DNA from: Oscillospiraceae bacterium
GTDB lineage: Bacteria; Bacillota; Clostridia; Oscillospirales; Ruminococcaceae
NCBI GenBank assembly: GCA_017436575.1
Contig: JAFSCU010000043.1
Span: 1-64,000, forward strand
Length of the DNA: 64,000 nt
Direction: 5' to 3'
The translations under genes were made by a program, and so were the position numbers. Below are positions 33,391 to 42,073 of this stretch, piece after piece (position 1 is the first letter of the stretch; each line of letters starts with the position of its first letter). A model generated the notes under the pieces. It saw only the letters and a list, made by a program, of their open reading frames with translations, was not told where the DNA came from and did not search any database.

Positions 33391-34299
33391 TTAAATAGTG
33401 GCAGGAATATACAGATATTTATCAATAATACTGTAATCCAGATTTTTAAACGGATAAACTTTTGCATTTATATTGGCCATAATGGCATCGCGGGCATCAA
33501 AGTATTCTGTATAGTCAATAAAACACATCAGCATATATGGGTATGCTGTATAGCTGTTTTCTACACCAAATTCAATGCCAAGGATTTCAACACCGTCACC
33601 AGATGGTTCATAGGCATCAGGGAAAACATTCAGGTAATTGCTTTCCAGAATAAAATATGCTTCATTTTTCTTTTTGTTGTCCATACAATAGTTAAGTACA
33701 TCGCCTTTAGACAGATAAATTTCTTCCAACTGTTCCAGAGGGATACCCAACAGTTCAATGTTTTTCAGCATACTGTTATAAAACATCTGCTGTATGTTAT
33801 TCATTGTTTCGGGCTGTATAACAGAGAATGTAAATATCTGGTTGTCATCCTTGTCAGTAATGCCTGTCTTCCAGATTTCATTTATTTTTATGGCAAACAT
33901 TTCACCGATATACTGATAATCAGCACTGATGCAGAATGCTTTGTCATAACCTGAAATTATTTCCCGGTCAATATCATTCATCAGAAAAAAAACAGGGACA
34001 TTGATTTCTTTTGCTATCGTAACAATAGCACCGGCTGTGTCATTATCTATACTTTCGTCACATATTGTAATACTTTCAATAAGCGGTAAAGTTTCTTCTG
34101 TTAAAAGTTCAGCATAGCCTGATGCAGAGGACAAAACATATTTTTCACTGTCACTTTCATTTACACTGTAATAATTATAAACATTTTCAAATGACGGTGA
34201 AATGATATTAAGTTCATATTTTATAATTTCTTCCTGTGAACAGGCTGAAAAACTGAAACACAAAAATACAAAAAATGCTAAATGGAATAATTTTTTCAT
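33391..34299 (-). CDS. solute-binding-like lipoprotein (MglB-related fold)
   Basis: A 302-residue lipoprotein (lipobox FSAC). The middle of the mature protein, VPVFFLMNDIDREIISGYDKAF and YQYIGEMFAIKINEIW (taken as separate pieces), follows the pattern of periplasmic galactose-type binding proteins: a conserved strand, then a Tyr-Asp-Lys turn, then an Ala/Asp-led helix. The second lobe is weak, and no ABC permease or ATPase is near. It may act as a signal-receptor or extracytoplasmic sensor rather than as a transporter subunit. The gene overlaps the AraC-type regulator by 4 bp (ATGA), which points to a shared function. Function is inferred and unproven. Confidence 0.6.
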   Translation of the reverse strand: MKKLFHLAFFVFLCFSFSACSQEEIIKYELNIISPSFENVYNYYSVNESDSEKYVLSSASGYAELLTEETLPLIESITICDESIDNDTAGAIVTIAKEINVPVFFLMNDIDREIISGYDKAFCISADYQYIGEMFAIKINEIWKTGITDKDDNQIFTFSVIQPETMNNIQQMFYNSMLKNIELLGIPLEQLEEIYLSKGDVLNYCMDNKKKNEAYFILESNYLNVFPDAYEPSGDGVEILGIEFGVENSYTAYPYMLMCFIDYTEYFDARDAIMANINAKVYPFKNLDYSIIDKYLYIPATI

Positions 34300-35141
34300 A
34301 CTTCTCCTTGGTTTTCAAGAGATGAAAGGTATTTGCTTGGAGGGATTTTTTTGATTTTCTTGAAAACTCTTGAAAAATAAAACTGGTCAAAGAATCCTAC
34401 AGAAACTGCAATCTGTGAAATAGAAAGATTGGTGTTTTTAATCAGTTCGCAGGCTTCGTTTATCCTATACTCGGTCAGATAGTCAATAGGGGACTGGCCC
34501 AGATTGGAAACAAACACTCTGTAAAGATGGCTGCGGCTGATGCCTACTGCACCTGCAATATCATCAACACTGATGTCTGAAGAATAGTTGAACTGAATAT
34601 ATTTTATGGCTTCAATAACATAGCTGGATTGTGCCACAGTCTGCACAGGGCTTATCATTGTGCCTTCTTCAATAAGTTTTGCAAGAAAAAGATAAAGATA
34701 ACCCAGCATAGCGGTAGAGTTACTCATAGTGTTACCACTGTTGGCGTAAATCTGGTACAGGTATTCCTTGCAGGTTTCATAATCTTTAGGAGAATAAACA
34801 GGGGAATTGTCTTTAAATGGCAGGTTAGATACAGCTTTCTGAGCATAAGTGCCATTAAATCCAACCCAATAGTATTCCCATGGGTCGTTTTCGTCTGCAA
34901 TATAGTTTACAACCTGTGATGGTTTTATCAGAAACATATCGCCAGCTTTCAGACTATATGATTTTCCATTGCAGGTATATTTTCCTTTACCTGATATAAC
35001 AAAATGAATAAGGAAATGGTCTCTGACACCAGGTCCCCATTGATGGCTTGGTGTGCAGCTTTGCAGACCGCAGTTAAATATTGCAAGGCTTACGTTGTCA
35101 ACTATTTCTTGTTTATAGGATTGTTTGTAAGGATTAGTCAT
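34296..35141 (-). CDS. AraC-family transcriptional regulator
   Basis: 281 residues: an N-terminal cupin ligand-binding domain (about 15-110; FLIHFVISGKGKYTCNGKSYSL and AGDMFLIKPSQVVNYIAD) followed by a C-terminal pair of helix-turn-helix motifs (DDIAGAVGISRSHLYRVFVSN and ISQIAVSVGFFDQFYFSRVFKK). Sugar responsiveness is typical of this cupin-AraC class. The start follows a GGAGG at a short distance and a promoter is visible upstream. It overlaps the binding-protein-like lipoprotein gene, so it may respond to the same ligand. Confidence 0.88.
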   Translation of the reverse strand: MTNPYKQSYKQEIVDNVSLAIFNCGLQSCTPSHQWGPGVRDHFLIHFVISGKGKYTCNGKSYSLKAGDMFLIKPSQVVNYIADENDPWEYYWVGFNGTYAQKAVSNLPFKDNSPVYSPKDYETCKEYLYQIYANSGNTMSNSTAMLGYLYLFLAKLIEEGTMISPVQTVAQSSYVIEAIKYIQFNYSSDISVDDIAGAVGISRSHLYRVFVSNLGQSPIDYLTEYRINEACELIKNTNLSISQIAVSVGFFDQFYFSRVFKKIKKIPPSKYLSSLENQGEV

Positions 35142-35170
35142 TTTTTACCTCCAATTATACACTATATATA

Positions 35171-35199
35171 ATAATAATGTATTTATCGCTAAAAATCAA
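35171..35199 (-). promoter_or_regulatory. probable promoter of the AraC operon
   Basis: On the minus strand TTGATT (35199-35194) and TATTAT (35176-35171) are spaced by 17 bp, about 30 bp before the AraC start. Confidence 0.5.
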
Positions 35200-35317
35200 C
35201 AAAAATCCATATTTATTATTTAAAAATATTAAATTGATTTTTATATAAAATATATAAAACATAAAATTAAATATATATAATTAAAAATCAATATCATAAT
35301 ATCGTAATAAAAGTAAT

Positions 35318-35331
35318 TAGAAACGTTTCCA
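35318..35331. promoter_or_regulatory. palindromic site similar to the glucan-operon operator
   Basis: TAGAAACGTTTCCA differs from the site at 14523-14536 by one base (TGGAAACGTTTCCA in the same orientation) and keeps the GAAACGTTTC dyad. It lies 177 bp upstream of the AraC-type start and far from any divergent gene, so its target is unclear. It could serve the LacI regulator at 17640-18650 or a CcpA-type protein. Confidence 0.5.
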
Positions 35332-35376
35332 GTTTTTATGGTTTAATTATTCTAGGATACAACTAAAATATAAAAG

Positions 35377-35402
35377 AAAAAGCCGGTTTACCCGGCTTTT
35401 TA
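35377..35402. terminator. hairpin terminator
   Basis: AAAAAGCCGG and CCGGCTTTTT form a 10-bp stem around TTTAC; it ends the small Cys-containing gene transcribed toward it from the right. Confidence 0.8.
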
Positions 35403-35410
35403 ATATAATA

Positions 35411-35641
35411 TTACAATTTAAAATCCTCAACAGAATAATTGGGAAGATTAGGGCGGCGTTTCGGTATGCGTTTTGTGGGCATATACACATATTTGTTACA
35501 GGAATAAAAAGGCGAAACAACCCCTTTTTTACTGCACAGTATCATTGCATTGTCTCTGGACCTGGTGCCAAACTGGCAATATTCACAGGCAGGGGAAATC
35601 CTGTTGCCAAACAGTTTGTTTTTTTTGTTGAATAAACCCAT
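35411..35641 (-). CDS. small cysteine-containing conserved-looking protein
   Basis: A 76-residue basic protein with four cysteines (CEYC, later LCSKK and YSCNKY), consistent with a small metal-binding or Zn/Fe-binding protein. ATG 35641 is preferred to GTG 35650, as GAGGTGA lies directly before it. I do not recognise the family. It sits just downstream of ylbJ (35672), 30 bp away on the same strand, so it may be cotranscribed with that sporulation gene. Confidence 0.6.
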   Translation of the reverse strand: MGLFNKKNKLFGNRISPACEYCQFGTRSRDNAMILCSKKGVVSPFYSCNKYVYMPTKRIPKRRPNLPNYSVEDFKL

Positions 35642-35671
35642 AATCTTCACCTCATTATTTATTATAACTGA

Positions 35672-36718
35672 TTATTCATATTTAGTAAACAGTTTGTTTT
35701 TGTCTGATATTATTATAAAAACTGCTGTAATTAAAAACATAACTGAGGACAATTCAGGTGTTTGGGAATATAAAACAAACTTTGGCGTAATGTTTGAATT
35801 TACATGTAAAACTGTTGGAAACAAGTTTATGAGAATAGATAATATTAAAACAGAAATCGGCGTATGTATAATTCTTGACAATAAAAGCTTTCTGATAATA
35901 TCAGAATTACCTGTAAAGTGATATACTTGACACAAGGTGCAAACAGGAAAAACACTCAGTGAAAAACATAATAAATAAATGTTATTTTTAAAATAGTTTA
36001 ATATTTTTAATGTTCCGCAGGTGACTTCCATAAAAACAGCAGAAAAAATATTAATTAATATATTGCCAGATGTGTAAAGTGAAATAACTTCACAAATAAC
36101 ATTGAAAAATATTACGAACCCACAGATTACCAAAATCGTATCTACGGATTTTTTTATGGCAGAAACTATATTTATATCACTTGTCTGATAATTATAACAT
36201 GATGAAACAATGTTGTATTCATATAAAAATGAAAAAACAAATGCTGTTATCATGCTTGCGGCTGTCAGGCTTACATATAATATCAGGCCGGGAACAACAT
36301 TACCATACGCTGAAAAGCCTGTAGCAAAAACACAGTATGAAAAAGAATTGTTTATCATCGCCACGGATAAAACACTTAATGCTTTTTCACTGTATCCTCG
36401 TCTTTTCATTTCGTTAATGTAATTGGCACCAACAGCAAATCCGCCCAGTAAGGATACTGCCAGACAACCTGAGAAATAGTTATCTTTTACTTTCATCAGC
36501 CTGCCATACCAGCGGAAAGGTATGGACAATAATTCCATTATTTCAGGTTTAGCCCGATAGTTTGCGAAAACCATAAATATGTAAAGGCTTGGTATAACAC
36601 TGTTGTAACAAACCAGCATACCGTTTTTTACTGATTGTATCAATAACTGTGGATTATAAAGGACAAAAGCCATTATGATTATCAACAAATAACTTTTAAC
36701 ATTGTTTTTATCTAACAT
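35672..36718 (-). CDS. ylbJ: sporulation integral membrane protein YlbJ-like
   Basis: A 348-residue polytopic membrane protein with about eight hydrophobic segments. The central segment CLAVSLLGGFAVGANYINEMKR and MINNSFSYCVF match the nucleoside-recognition (Gate) fold used by YlbJ, SpoIIM-type and NupC proteins. YlbJ is needed for spore cortex formation in B. subtilis and is controlled by sigma-E. The divergent neighbours yqfC and yqfD are also sporulation genes, which strengthens the call. Assignment of the exact family member is somewhat uncertain. Confidence 0.7.
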   Translation of the reverse strand: MLDKNNVKSYLLIIIMAFVLYNPQLLIQSVKNGMLVCYNSVIPSLYIFMVFANYRAKPEIMELLSIPFRWYGRLMKVKDNYFSGCLAVSLLGGFAVGANYINEMKRRGYSEKALSVLSVAMINNSFSYCVFATGFSAYGNVVPGLILYVSLTAASMITAFVFSFLYEYNIVSSCYNYQTSDINIVSAIKKSVDTILVICGFVIFFNVICEVISLYTSGNILINIFSAVFMEVTCGTLKILNYFKNNIYLLCFSLSVFPVCTLCQVYHFTGNSDIIRKLLLSRIIHTPISVLILSILINLFPTVLHVNSNITPKFVLYSQTPELSSVMFLITAVFIIISDKNKLFTKYE

Positions 36719-36775
36719 ATCAACACCTCATTTATAAATATATATGTTAGTAAAACTAAAATATTAGGTGATGTT

Positions 36776-37057
36776 ATGTCGTTGAAAAATAGTATATTTT
36801 TCCAAATGGTCAGATCTGTTACGGATAAAAATTACTGTGCCAACCAGACCTTTATTTCTATAGATTTAAAAAATGGAATTATTGTCGACCAGTTTGAAAA
36901 ATTGATTGACTTTTCTGCCGACTGTTTTAATCTTACTGCTGCTGGCAGAAATGTTTATATTTATGGAGAAAATCTGAAAATAACCTCCTATTCAAAAACT
37001 ATGATTTACATTACAGGAAATATAAGTAAAGTAGAAATATTTGAGGTAAAACATTGA
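36776..37057 (+). CDS. yqfC: sporulation protein YqfC
   Basis: A 93-residue protein of the YabP/YqfC family. The segment FISIDLKNGIIVDQFEKLIDFSADCF and the NLTAAGRNVYIYGENLKITSYSKT-like piece, read in short parts, are typical of this family. It lies directly before yqfD, overlapping its start by one base, as in other spore-formers. Expression in the mother cell under sigma-E is known for B. subtilis; the site here is not visible. Start has AGGTGA about 7 bases upstream. Confidence 0.88.
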   Translation: MSLKNSIFFQMVRSVTDKNYCANQTFISIDLKNGIIVDQFEKLIDFSADCFNLTAAGRNVYIYGENLKITSYSKTMIYITGNISKVEIFEVKH

Positions 37058-38184
37058 TGGCTAAGATTGTTTTCCGTGCCACAGCCGGCTTATATATACA
37101 GTTTTTGAATTTTCTTAAAGAAAATGAAGTAAGTTTGTCAAAGATTGAGAAAGACACATTAGGCTTTAGTGCAATTTGTGACAGTAAGGATTATTTTTTT
37201 ATTGCTCAAAACAGTAGAAAATTTCAGACTAAAGTAAGGATTGTCAAGAAAAAGGGGTTATATTTCAAAATAAGGAAATTATTAAAAAGAAAAGGTATTT
37301 GGGTATCAGTTGTTTTGTTTTATCTGATGATTTTTCTTTACTCACATCTTATATGGGACATTAATATAAAAACTGAAGATTTGCAGTTGAAAAATACAAT
37401 AGCCGGTCAGCTGTTTAACCGGGGAATATATGCAGGCAGTATATACAGTGATGAAACATTGAATCAGGCGACAGATAAAATAATGTTGGCAAACCAGAGT
37501 CTTGGCTATATAACTTTGAATTTTTATAAAGGTGTACTTGATTGCAACATTTACAAAAGAACGGACAAAGAGGATTATATTTCTGATCTTGGAACAGATA
37601 ACATTTGCGCTGCAAAATCTGGAATAGTCACTGACATCAGAGTTTATGACGGTTATTCACATCTTCAATTGGGACAAAGTGTTTCACAGGGGGATATTAT
37701 TGTTTCCAATATCTATACCGACAGACACGGAAATATTTTTACCGGAAAGACAAGAGCCTACATAGAAGCTGTCTGTGACGAAACTTACAGGGTTTTTGTC
37801 CCTTATGAAAAGGAAGTACGGATTTTGACAGGATTAAGTGATGAATATAAATCTCTATTTTTTGCCGGAAACGAATTCACTTTACATTATGCTGATCTGA
37901 CTGGCTGGTATGGCAGTGTGAAAACAGAAAGAATAGAGTATTTTTCTTTTATGGGTTTCAGATTTCCTTTTACAGTAAAAACTGCCACATATCATCAAAC
38001 ACGGCAACTTGAAGTTAAAAAAGATATATCTGTGGCATTGTCTTATGGTAAATTGCAATTGCAGCATATTATTGAAAATGATGTGAAGCTTAAAAAAGAA
38101 ATTACCAGACATTATAGCTATATAAATTATGATGACGGACTGGAGGTTATATGTGATATAAGCGGTATATATGAGATTACATAG
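37057..38184 (+). CDS. yqfD: sporulation protein YqfD
   Basis: A 375-residue protein with one N-terminal transmembrane helix (about 82-104) and a large external/spore-envelope domain. The motifs CAAKSGIVTDIRVYDG, VSQGDIIVSNIYTDRHG and VRILTGLSDEY match YqfD. ATG 37057 overlaps the yqfC stop (TGATG), so the two are translationally coupled. In B. subtilis YqfD is a mother-cell (sigma-E) product of unknown role in sporulation. It is followed by a promoter for the phoH string. Confidence 0.88.
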   Translation: MAKIVFRATAGLYIQFLNFLKENEVSLSKIEKDTLGFSAICDSKDYFFIAQNSRKFQTKVRIVKKKGLYFKIRKLLKRKGIWVSVVLFYLMIFLYSHLIWDINIKTEDLQLKNTIAGQLFNRGIYAGSIYSDETLNQATDKIMLANQSLGYITLNFYKGVLDCNIYKRTDKEDYISDLGTDNICAAKSGIVTDIRVYDGYSHLQLGQSVSQGDIIVSNIYTDRHGNIFTGKTRAYIEAVCDETYRVFVPYEKEVRILTGLSDEYKSLFFAGNEFTLHYADLTGWYGSVKTERIEYFSFMGFRFPFTVKTATYHQTRQLEVKKDISVALSYGKLQLQHIIENDVKLKKEITRHYSYINYDDGLEVICDISGIYEIT

Positions 38185-38190
38185 TATTTA

Positions 38191-38219
38191 TTTACTTATT
38201 TTTGATATTATGATATACT
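38191..38219 (+). promoter_or_regulatory. probable promoter of the phoH-ybeY-dgkA-era-recO-mutS2 string
   Basis: TTTACT (38191-38196), 17 bp and TATACT (38214-38219), about 34 bp before the phoH start. Confidence 0.55.
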
Positions 38220-38252
38220 TAATTATTAATAAATTACTTTAGAGGTGAAATT

Positions 38253-39269
38253 TTGGCAGAAAAACTTTTTGAAGTTCTGGATAATGATATAGCATTGGCT
38301 ATATGTGGTCCGTTCAATACAAATATTACCCACATGGAAAAAACGCTTTGCAGTGCAATTATCTGTCGCGGCACAACTTTTAAAGTGACGGGTGATGATG
38401 ATAATGTAAACAATACCATCAGTGCACTGACAGCAATGGAAGATTTATATAAACGCGGCACAGACCTGGATGAACAGGCTGTAAGATACTGTGTTTCACT
38501 GGCTTTTGAAAATAATGGAAGCAAAGCCAGGGAACTTACAGGAGAATTGGTATTGCTGACAAGTAAAGGTAAACCAATTAGGGCAAAAACTTTAGGGCAG
38601 AAGGAATATCTGAAAGCTATTGAGAAAAATTCAATTACTTTCGGTGTAGGACCTGCAGGCACAGGTAAAACATATCTGGCTGTTGCAATGGCAGTAAAAG
38701 CATTTAAAGCCGGTACAGTTTCAAGAATTATCCTTACACGTCCTGCAGTTGAAGCCGGTGAAAGACTGGGTTTTCTGCCCGGTGACCTGCAAAGCAAAGT
38801 TGACCCATATCTGCGTCCGCTTTACGATGGTCTGTTTGATATGATGGGTGCTGAAACTTTCCGGAAATTAGTGGAAAAAGGTGTTATAGAGGTTGCTCCT
38901 CTGGCATATATGCGTGGCCGTACACTTGATGACAGTTTTATCATCCTGGATGAAGCCCAGAATACCACCAAAGAGCAGATGAAGATGTTTCTTACCCGTA
39001 TGGGTATGGGCTCTAAAGTTGTTGTAACAGGGGATATAACACAGATTGACCTTCCACGGGAAAAGAAATCCGGTCTTAAAGATGCTATGCAGATTCTTAA
39101 GAATATAGATGATATTGCAATAGTAAGACTCAGCGAAAAGGACGTTGTTCGTCATAAGCTGGTTCAGGATATTGTAAAAGCTTATGAAAAAGCTGCTGCA
39201 GAAAAACCAAAAATAGAAAAACCAAATTTTAACGACAGAAAGACAGGTAAAAGATTTTATGCCAAATAA
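38253..39269 (+). CDS. phoH: PhoH-like ATPase
   Basis: A 338-residue PhoH-family protein. Residues about 20-70 form a KH-like domain (ICRGTTFKVTGDDDNV), followed by the helicase-type ATPase: Walker A GPAGTGKT (about 133-140), DESQN-like motif as DEAQN, and VTGDITQIDLP. PhoH is thought to act with YbeY in RNA maturation or decay. The start is a TTG at 38253 with GAGGTGA 4 bases before it; no ATG fits as well. The coding 3' end overlaps ybeY by 11 bp. Confidence 0.92.
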   Translation: MAEKLFEVLDNDIALAICGPFNTNITHMEKTLCSAIICRGTTFKVTGDDDNVNNTISALTAMEDLYKRGTDLDEQAVRYCVSLAFENNGSKARELTGELVLLTSKGKPIRAKTLGQKEYLKAIEKNSITFGVGPAGTGKTYLAVAMAVKAFKAGTVSRIILTRPAVEAGERLGFLPGDLQSKVDPYLRPLYDGLFDMMGAETFRKLVEKGVIEVAPLAYMRGRTLDDSFIILDEAQNTTKEQMKMFLTRMGMGSKVVVTGDITQIDLPREKKSGLKDAMQILKNIDDIAIVRLSEKDVVRHKLVQDIVKAYEKAAAEKPKIEKPNFNDRKTGKRFYAK

Positions 39270-39759
39270 AGTATGGATTACAAACGAACAGAATAAAGTG
39301 AATTTCACACCGGCTATGCGCCGTCTTATCAGAAAAAGCTGCAATGCTGTTCTGGTAAATGAAAATATGCTGTTTGACTGTGAAATTTCAGTTACACTTG
39401 TAAGCAATGAAGAAATTGCACTGCTTAACGGTCAGTTCAGAAACAAACCAGTAGAAACAGATGTACTGTCTTTCCCTTTGGGTGATGGCGGTATGTATGA
39501 TGAAAACCCTGAAACAGGTGCTGTAATGCTGGGGGATATTGTTATTTCTCTGGAAAAAGCTTTGCAGCAGGCTGAAATGTATGGACATTCAACAGAAAGG
39601 GAAGTAGCCTTCCTTACAGTACATTCCATGCATCATCTTCTTGGTTATGACCACGAAAACGGCGGCGAAGAAGAAAGAATTATGCGAATGAAAGAAGAGC
39701 AGGTTCTTGAAAAAATGGGTCTGCCAAGAATTGGTATTTCACTTTCTGAAAAAGAGTAA
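39259..39759 (+). CDS. ybeY: rRNA maturation endoribonuclease YbeY
   Basis: A 166-residue zinc-dependent endoribonuclease. The metal site HxxxHxxxxxH is His122, His126 and His132 in HSMHHLLGYDH. It takes part in 16S rRNA 3' end maturation and ribosome quality control. The start overlaps phoH by 11 bp. The conserved order phoH-ybeY-dgkA-era matches B. subtilis and many Clostridia. Confidence 0.92.
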   Translation: MPNKVWITNEQNKVNFTPAMRRLIRKSCNAVLVNENMLFDCEISVTLVSNEEIALLNGQFRNKPVETDVLSFPLGDGGMYDENPETGAVMLGDIVISLEKALQQAEMYGHSTEREVAFLTVHSMHHLLGYDHENGGEEERIMRMKEEQVLEKMGLPRIGISLSEKE

Positions 39760-39762
39760 ATT

Positions 39763-40230
39763 ATGATTAAAAGATTTTTAAGAAGTATGGGTTATGCCTG
39801 TACAGGTATAAAACTGGGCATTATGGAAGAGCGCAATATGCGCATAGACATTGTTGCCATGCTGTTTGTTTGGTTCCATATGCAGTTTTTTGCGTTGACA
39901 AGAACAGATAAAGCTGTTGTAATACTTGTTACATTTTTGGTGCCTGCTTTTGAACTTATGAATACCGCTGTGGAAAGAGCGGTACATAAACCGGATGAGG
40001 AACACTGGATGCCGGCGGGGGACGCCAAAGATACAGCAGCAGGTGCAGTGCTTATTATGACAATAGGTGCCGTTGTGATAGCTTTTGTTCTTATGGGAGA
40101 TATTTCAGGCATAAAAAATGTAATCAGTTTTTATTCAGAAAAACTGTCAAATTTGCTGTTGCTGCTTGGATATATTTGTGCTTCCTATGCTTTTATAACA
40201 TTAGACAATTACAGAAAAAAGGATAAATAA
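39763..40230 (+). CDS. dgkA: diacylglycerol/undecaprenol kinase (DgkA family)
   Basis: A 155-residue membrane protein with three or four helices. The N-terminal GIKLGIMEERNMRID and the catalytic region FELMNTAVERAVH, followed by HWMPAGDAKDTAAGAVL, carry the conserved Glu, Asn and Asp of the DgkA fold. Gram-positive members phosphorylate undecaprenol rather than diacylglycerol, supporting wall synthesis. It starts 3 bp after ybeY. Confidence 0.9.
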   Translation: MIKRFLRSMGYACTGIKLGIMEERNMRIDIVAMLFVWFHMQFFALTRTDKAVVILVTFLVPAFELMNTAVERAVHKPDEEHWMPAGDAKDTAAGAVLIMTIGAVVIAFVLMGDISGIKNVISFYSEKLSNLLLLLGYICASYAFITLDNYRKKDK

Positions 40231-41130
40231 ATGGAAAATTCCAAATCAATTTTTATTGCCCTTGTAGGCAAACCAAATGTAGGCAAATCTTCACTTATGA
40301 ATCTTGTTCTTGGTGAAAAGATTGCTATAGTTACACAGAAACCACAGACAACCCGCACCAGCATTACAGGTATTCTTACTAAGGGTCCAACACAGTTTGT
40401 ATTTATGGATACTCCTGGTATTCATACACCTAAAACCAAACTGGGCGAAAGAATGGTAAAAACCAGTACAAAAGCCATTGCCGATGTGGACCTGGCGGTT
40501 ATGCTGTTTGAACCGTATAATGAGTTTAATGAAGCAGAACTGGCTCTTATAGAAAATATCAAAAAGGCAAGAATTCCTGCTATTGCTGTTCTAAATAAAA
40601 AAGATACTATCAAAAAAGAAGCAGATGCTGTTGAACAGTGTGAAAAAATCAAAGAGCTGGGTGTTTTTGATGATGTAATGGTTATTTCTGCAAGAGAAAA
40701 CACTGGTGTGGATGAGCTTATGGCTAAGATTGACAGCTATGCCATGGAAGGTCCGCACTACTTTGAAGATGATGCTGTTACAAATATGCCGGAAAAAGTT
40801 ATTGTAGCAGAAATTGTACGTGAAAAACTGCTTTTGAATATGAGAGATGAAATTCCACACGGTACTAATGTAGAGGTGGAATCTTTTAAAGAAAGAAAGG
40901 ATAAAAATCTGATAGATATCAGCGTTGTAATCTATTGCGAACGCAAAAGTCATAAAGGTATGATTATAGGCAAACAGGGTACTATGCTGAAAAAAATCGG
41001 TTCACAGGCCAGGGCTGATATCGAAGCTTTCCTCTCAGCAAAAGTAAATATGCAGTGCTGGGTAAAAGTCAAGGAAGACTGGCGAGATTCCAACTATATC
41101 CTCAACGATTTCGGGTTCAAAGACGAATAA
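40231..41130 (+). CDS. era: GTPase Era
   Basis: A 299-residue GTPase that binds the 3' end of 16S rRNA and acts in 30S assembly. G1 is GKPNVGKSS, G2 TTRTSITG, G3 DTPGIH, G4 NKKD and G5 SARE, followed by the KH domain with GMIIGKQGTMLKKIG. The gene is adjacent to dgkA, with the start codon directly after the preceding stop, and lies upstream of yqzL-recO as in B. subtilis. Confidence 0.96.
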   Translation: MENSKSIFIALVGKPNVGKSSLMNLVLGEKIAIVTQKPQTTRTSITGILTKGPTQFVFMDTPGIHTPKTKLGERMVKTSTKAIADVDLAVMLFEPYNEFNEAELALIENIKKARIPAIAVLNKKDTIKKEADAVEQCEKIKELGVFDDVMVISARENTGVDELMAKIDSYAMEGPHYFEDDAVTNMPEKVIVAEIVREKLLLNMRDEIPHGTNVEVESFKERKDKNLIDISVVIYCERKSHKGMIIGKQGTMLKKIGSQARADIEAFLSAKVNMQCWVKVKEDWRDSNYILNDFGFKDE

Positions 41131-41202
41131 GGTTTATTTTTCCACTGATAATCTGCCTGCAGTTGTTTAAAATAACTGTATCAGATTAAAAGGTGGTATT
41201 GT

Positions 41203-41367
41203 ATGAATACAGATTACTGGCAGAAATTTGTTCAGACAGGTTCAGTAGCTGATTATCTGAATTATAAAAACAGTATTTCTGCAGACAATAAAGAAACAGA
41301 AAATGGCAAATCAGACAATAAAAGCAACAGGAATAGTAATAAAAGAGATAAAAACAAAAGAAAATGA
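41203..41367 (+). CDS. yqzL: YqzL-like small protein, overlapping recO
   Basis: A 54-residue protein starting MNTDYWQKFVQTGSVADYLN, which matches the YqzL family pattern (short N-terminal W-x-x-F-x-x-T-G-x-x-x-x-Y-L). The tail is Asn/Lys/Arg-rich. AGGTGG precedes the ATG by about 7 bases. The gene lies between era and recO, as in B. subtilis, and its 3' end overlaps recO by 65 bp in another frame. Function unknown. Confidence 0.75.
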   Translation: MNTDYWQKFVQTGSVADYLNYKNSISADNKETENGKSDNKSNRNSNKRDKNKRK

Positions 41368-42073
41368 CAAGATTATTACTGTCCTGTCAAAAGAACTTGG
41401 TGTAATCAGCATATATGTAAAAGGCGCTATGAGATTGAAAAACAAATTTCATAGCGCTACAGGTTTGTTTACATACAGTGAATTTATACTGTTTGAATCC
41501 CGTTCTTCAGATTTGTATCAGATAAATGAGGCATCCGTTAAGCACATTTTTCATCAGTTAAGCACAAATGTAGAACATCTTGCACTGGCTATGTATATGT
41601 CTGAACTGGTGTGCGAAGTAAATGTGCCTGACGATATGAACAACGAAATTCTTCGCCTGTTTCTCAATATGCTTCACATGCTTACCACCGGTAAATGGTC
41701 GGTTTCACTGTGTAAAGCCGCATTTGAAATGCGACTGCTTTGTGATACCGGTTTTCGCCCCAATCTGCTGGGGTGCAAAAAATGTGCAAAATTTGAAACC
41801 GAAATATTTTATTTTGATACTGAAAATGGCGAAATAGTATGTACCAACTGCTGGAAACCTTATGATGTAGGATATTATATAGCAGAAATGCCAACTATAA
41901 TGGCGTTGCGCTATCTGGCGTACGCTGACCTGGAAAAAATGTTTACATTCAATCTTACAGGTATACCGCTTTACCAGTTGGGGCAGATATGTGAAAAATA
42001 TGTTCTGGAACATACAAAATATGACTATAAAACACTTGATTTCTTTAAAAGTGTACACATAGAGGAAAAATAA
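41303..42073 (+). CDS. recO: DNA repair protein RecO
   Basis: A 256-residue protein with an N-terminal OB fold (KATGIVIKEIKTKENDK and VYVKGAMRLKNKFHSATGLFTYSEF-like pieces) and a C-terminal helical domain with a zinc-binding cysteine set (LLGCKKCAKF and VCTNC). RecO loads RecA together with RecR and binds SSB in homologous recombination. The start overlaps yqzL by 65 bp; it directly precedes mutS2 (stop and start are adjacent). Confidence 0.92.
   Translation: MANQTIKATGIVIKEIKTKENDKIITVLSKELGVISIYVKGAMRLKNKFHSATGLFTYSEFILFESRSSDLYQINEASVKHIFHQLSTNVEHLALAMYMSELVCEVNVPDDMNNEILRLFLNMLHMLTTGKWSVSLCKAAFEMRLLCDTGFRPNLLGCKKCAKFETEIFYFDTENGEIVCTNCWKPYDVGYYIAEMPTIMALRYLAYADLEKMFTFNLTGIPLYQLGQICEKYVLEHTKYDYKTLDFFKSVHIEEK

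Noticed and set aside
35550..35921. Plus-strand open frame of 123 codons
   Set aside because: It lies opposite the end of ylbJ and the small Cys-containing gene, both of which have better signals and family support.
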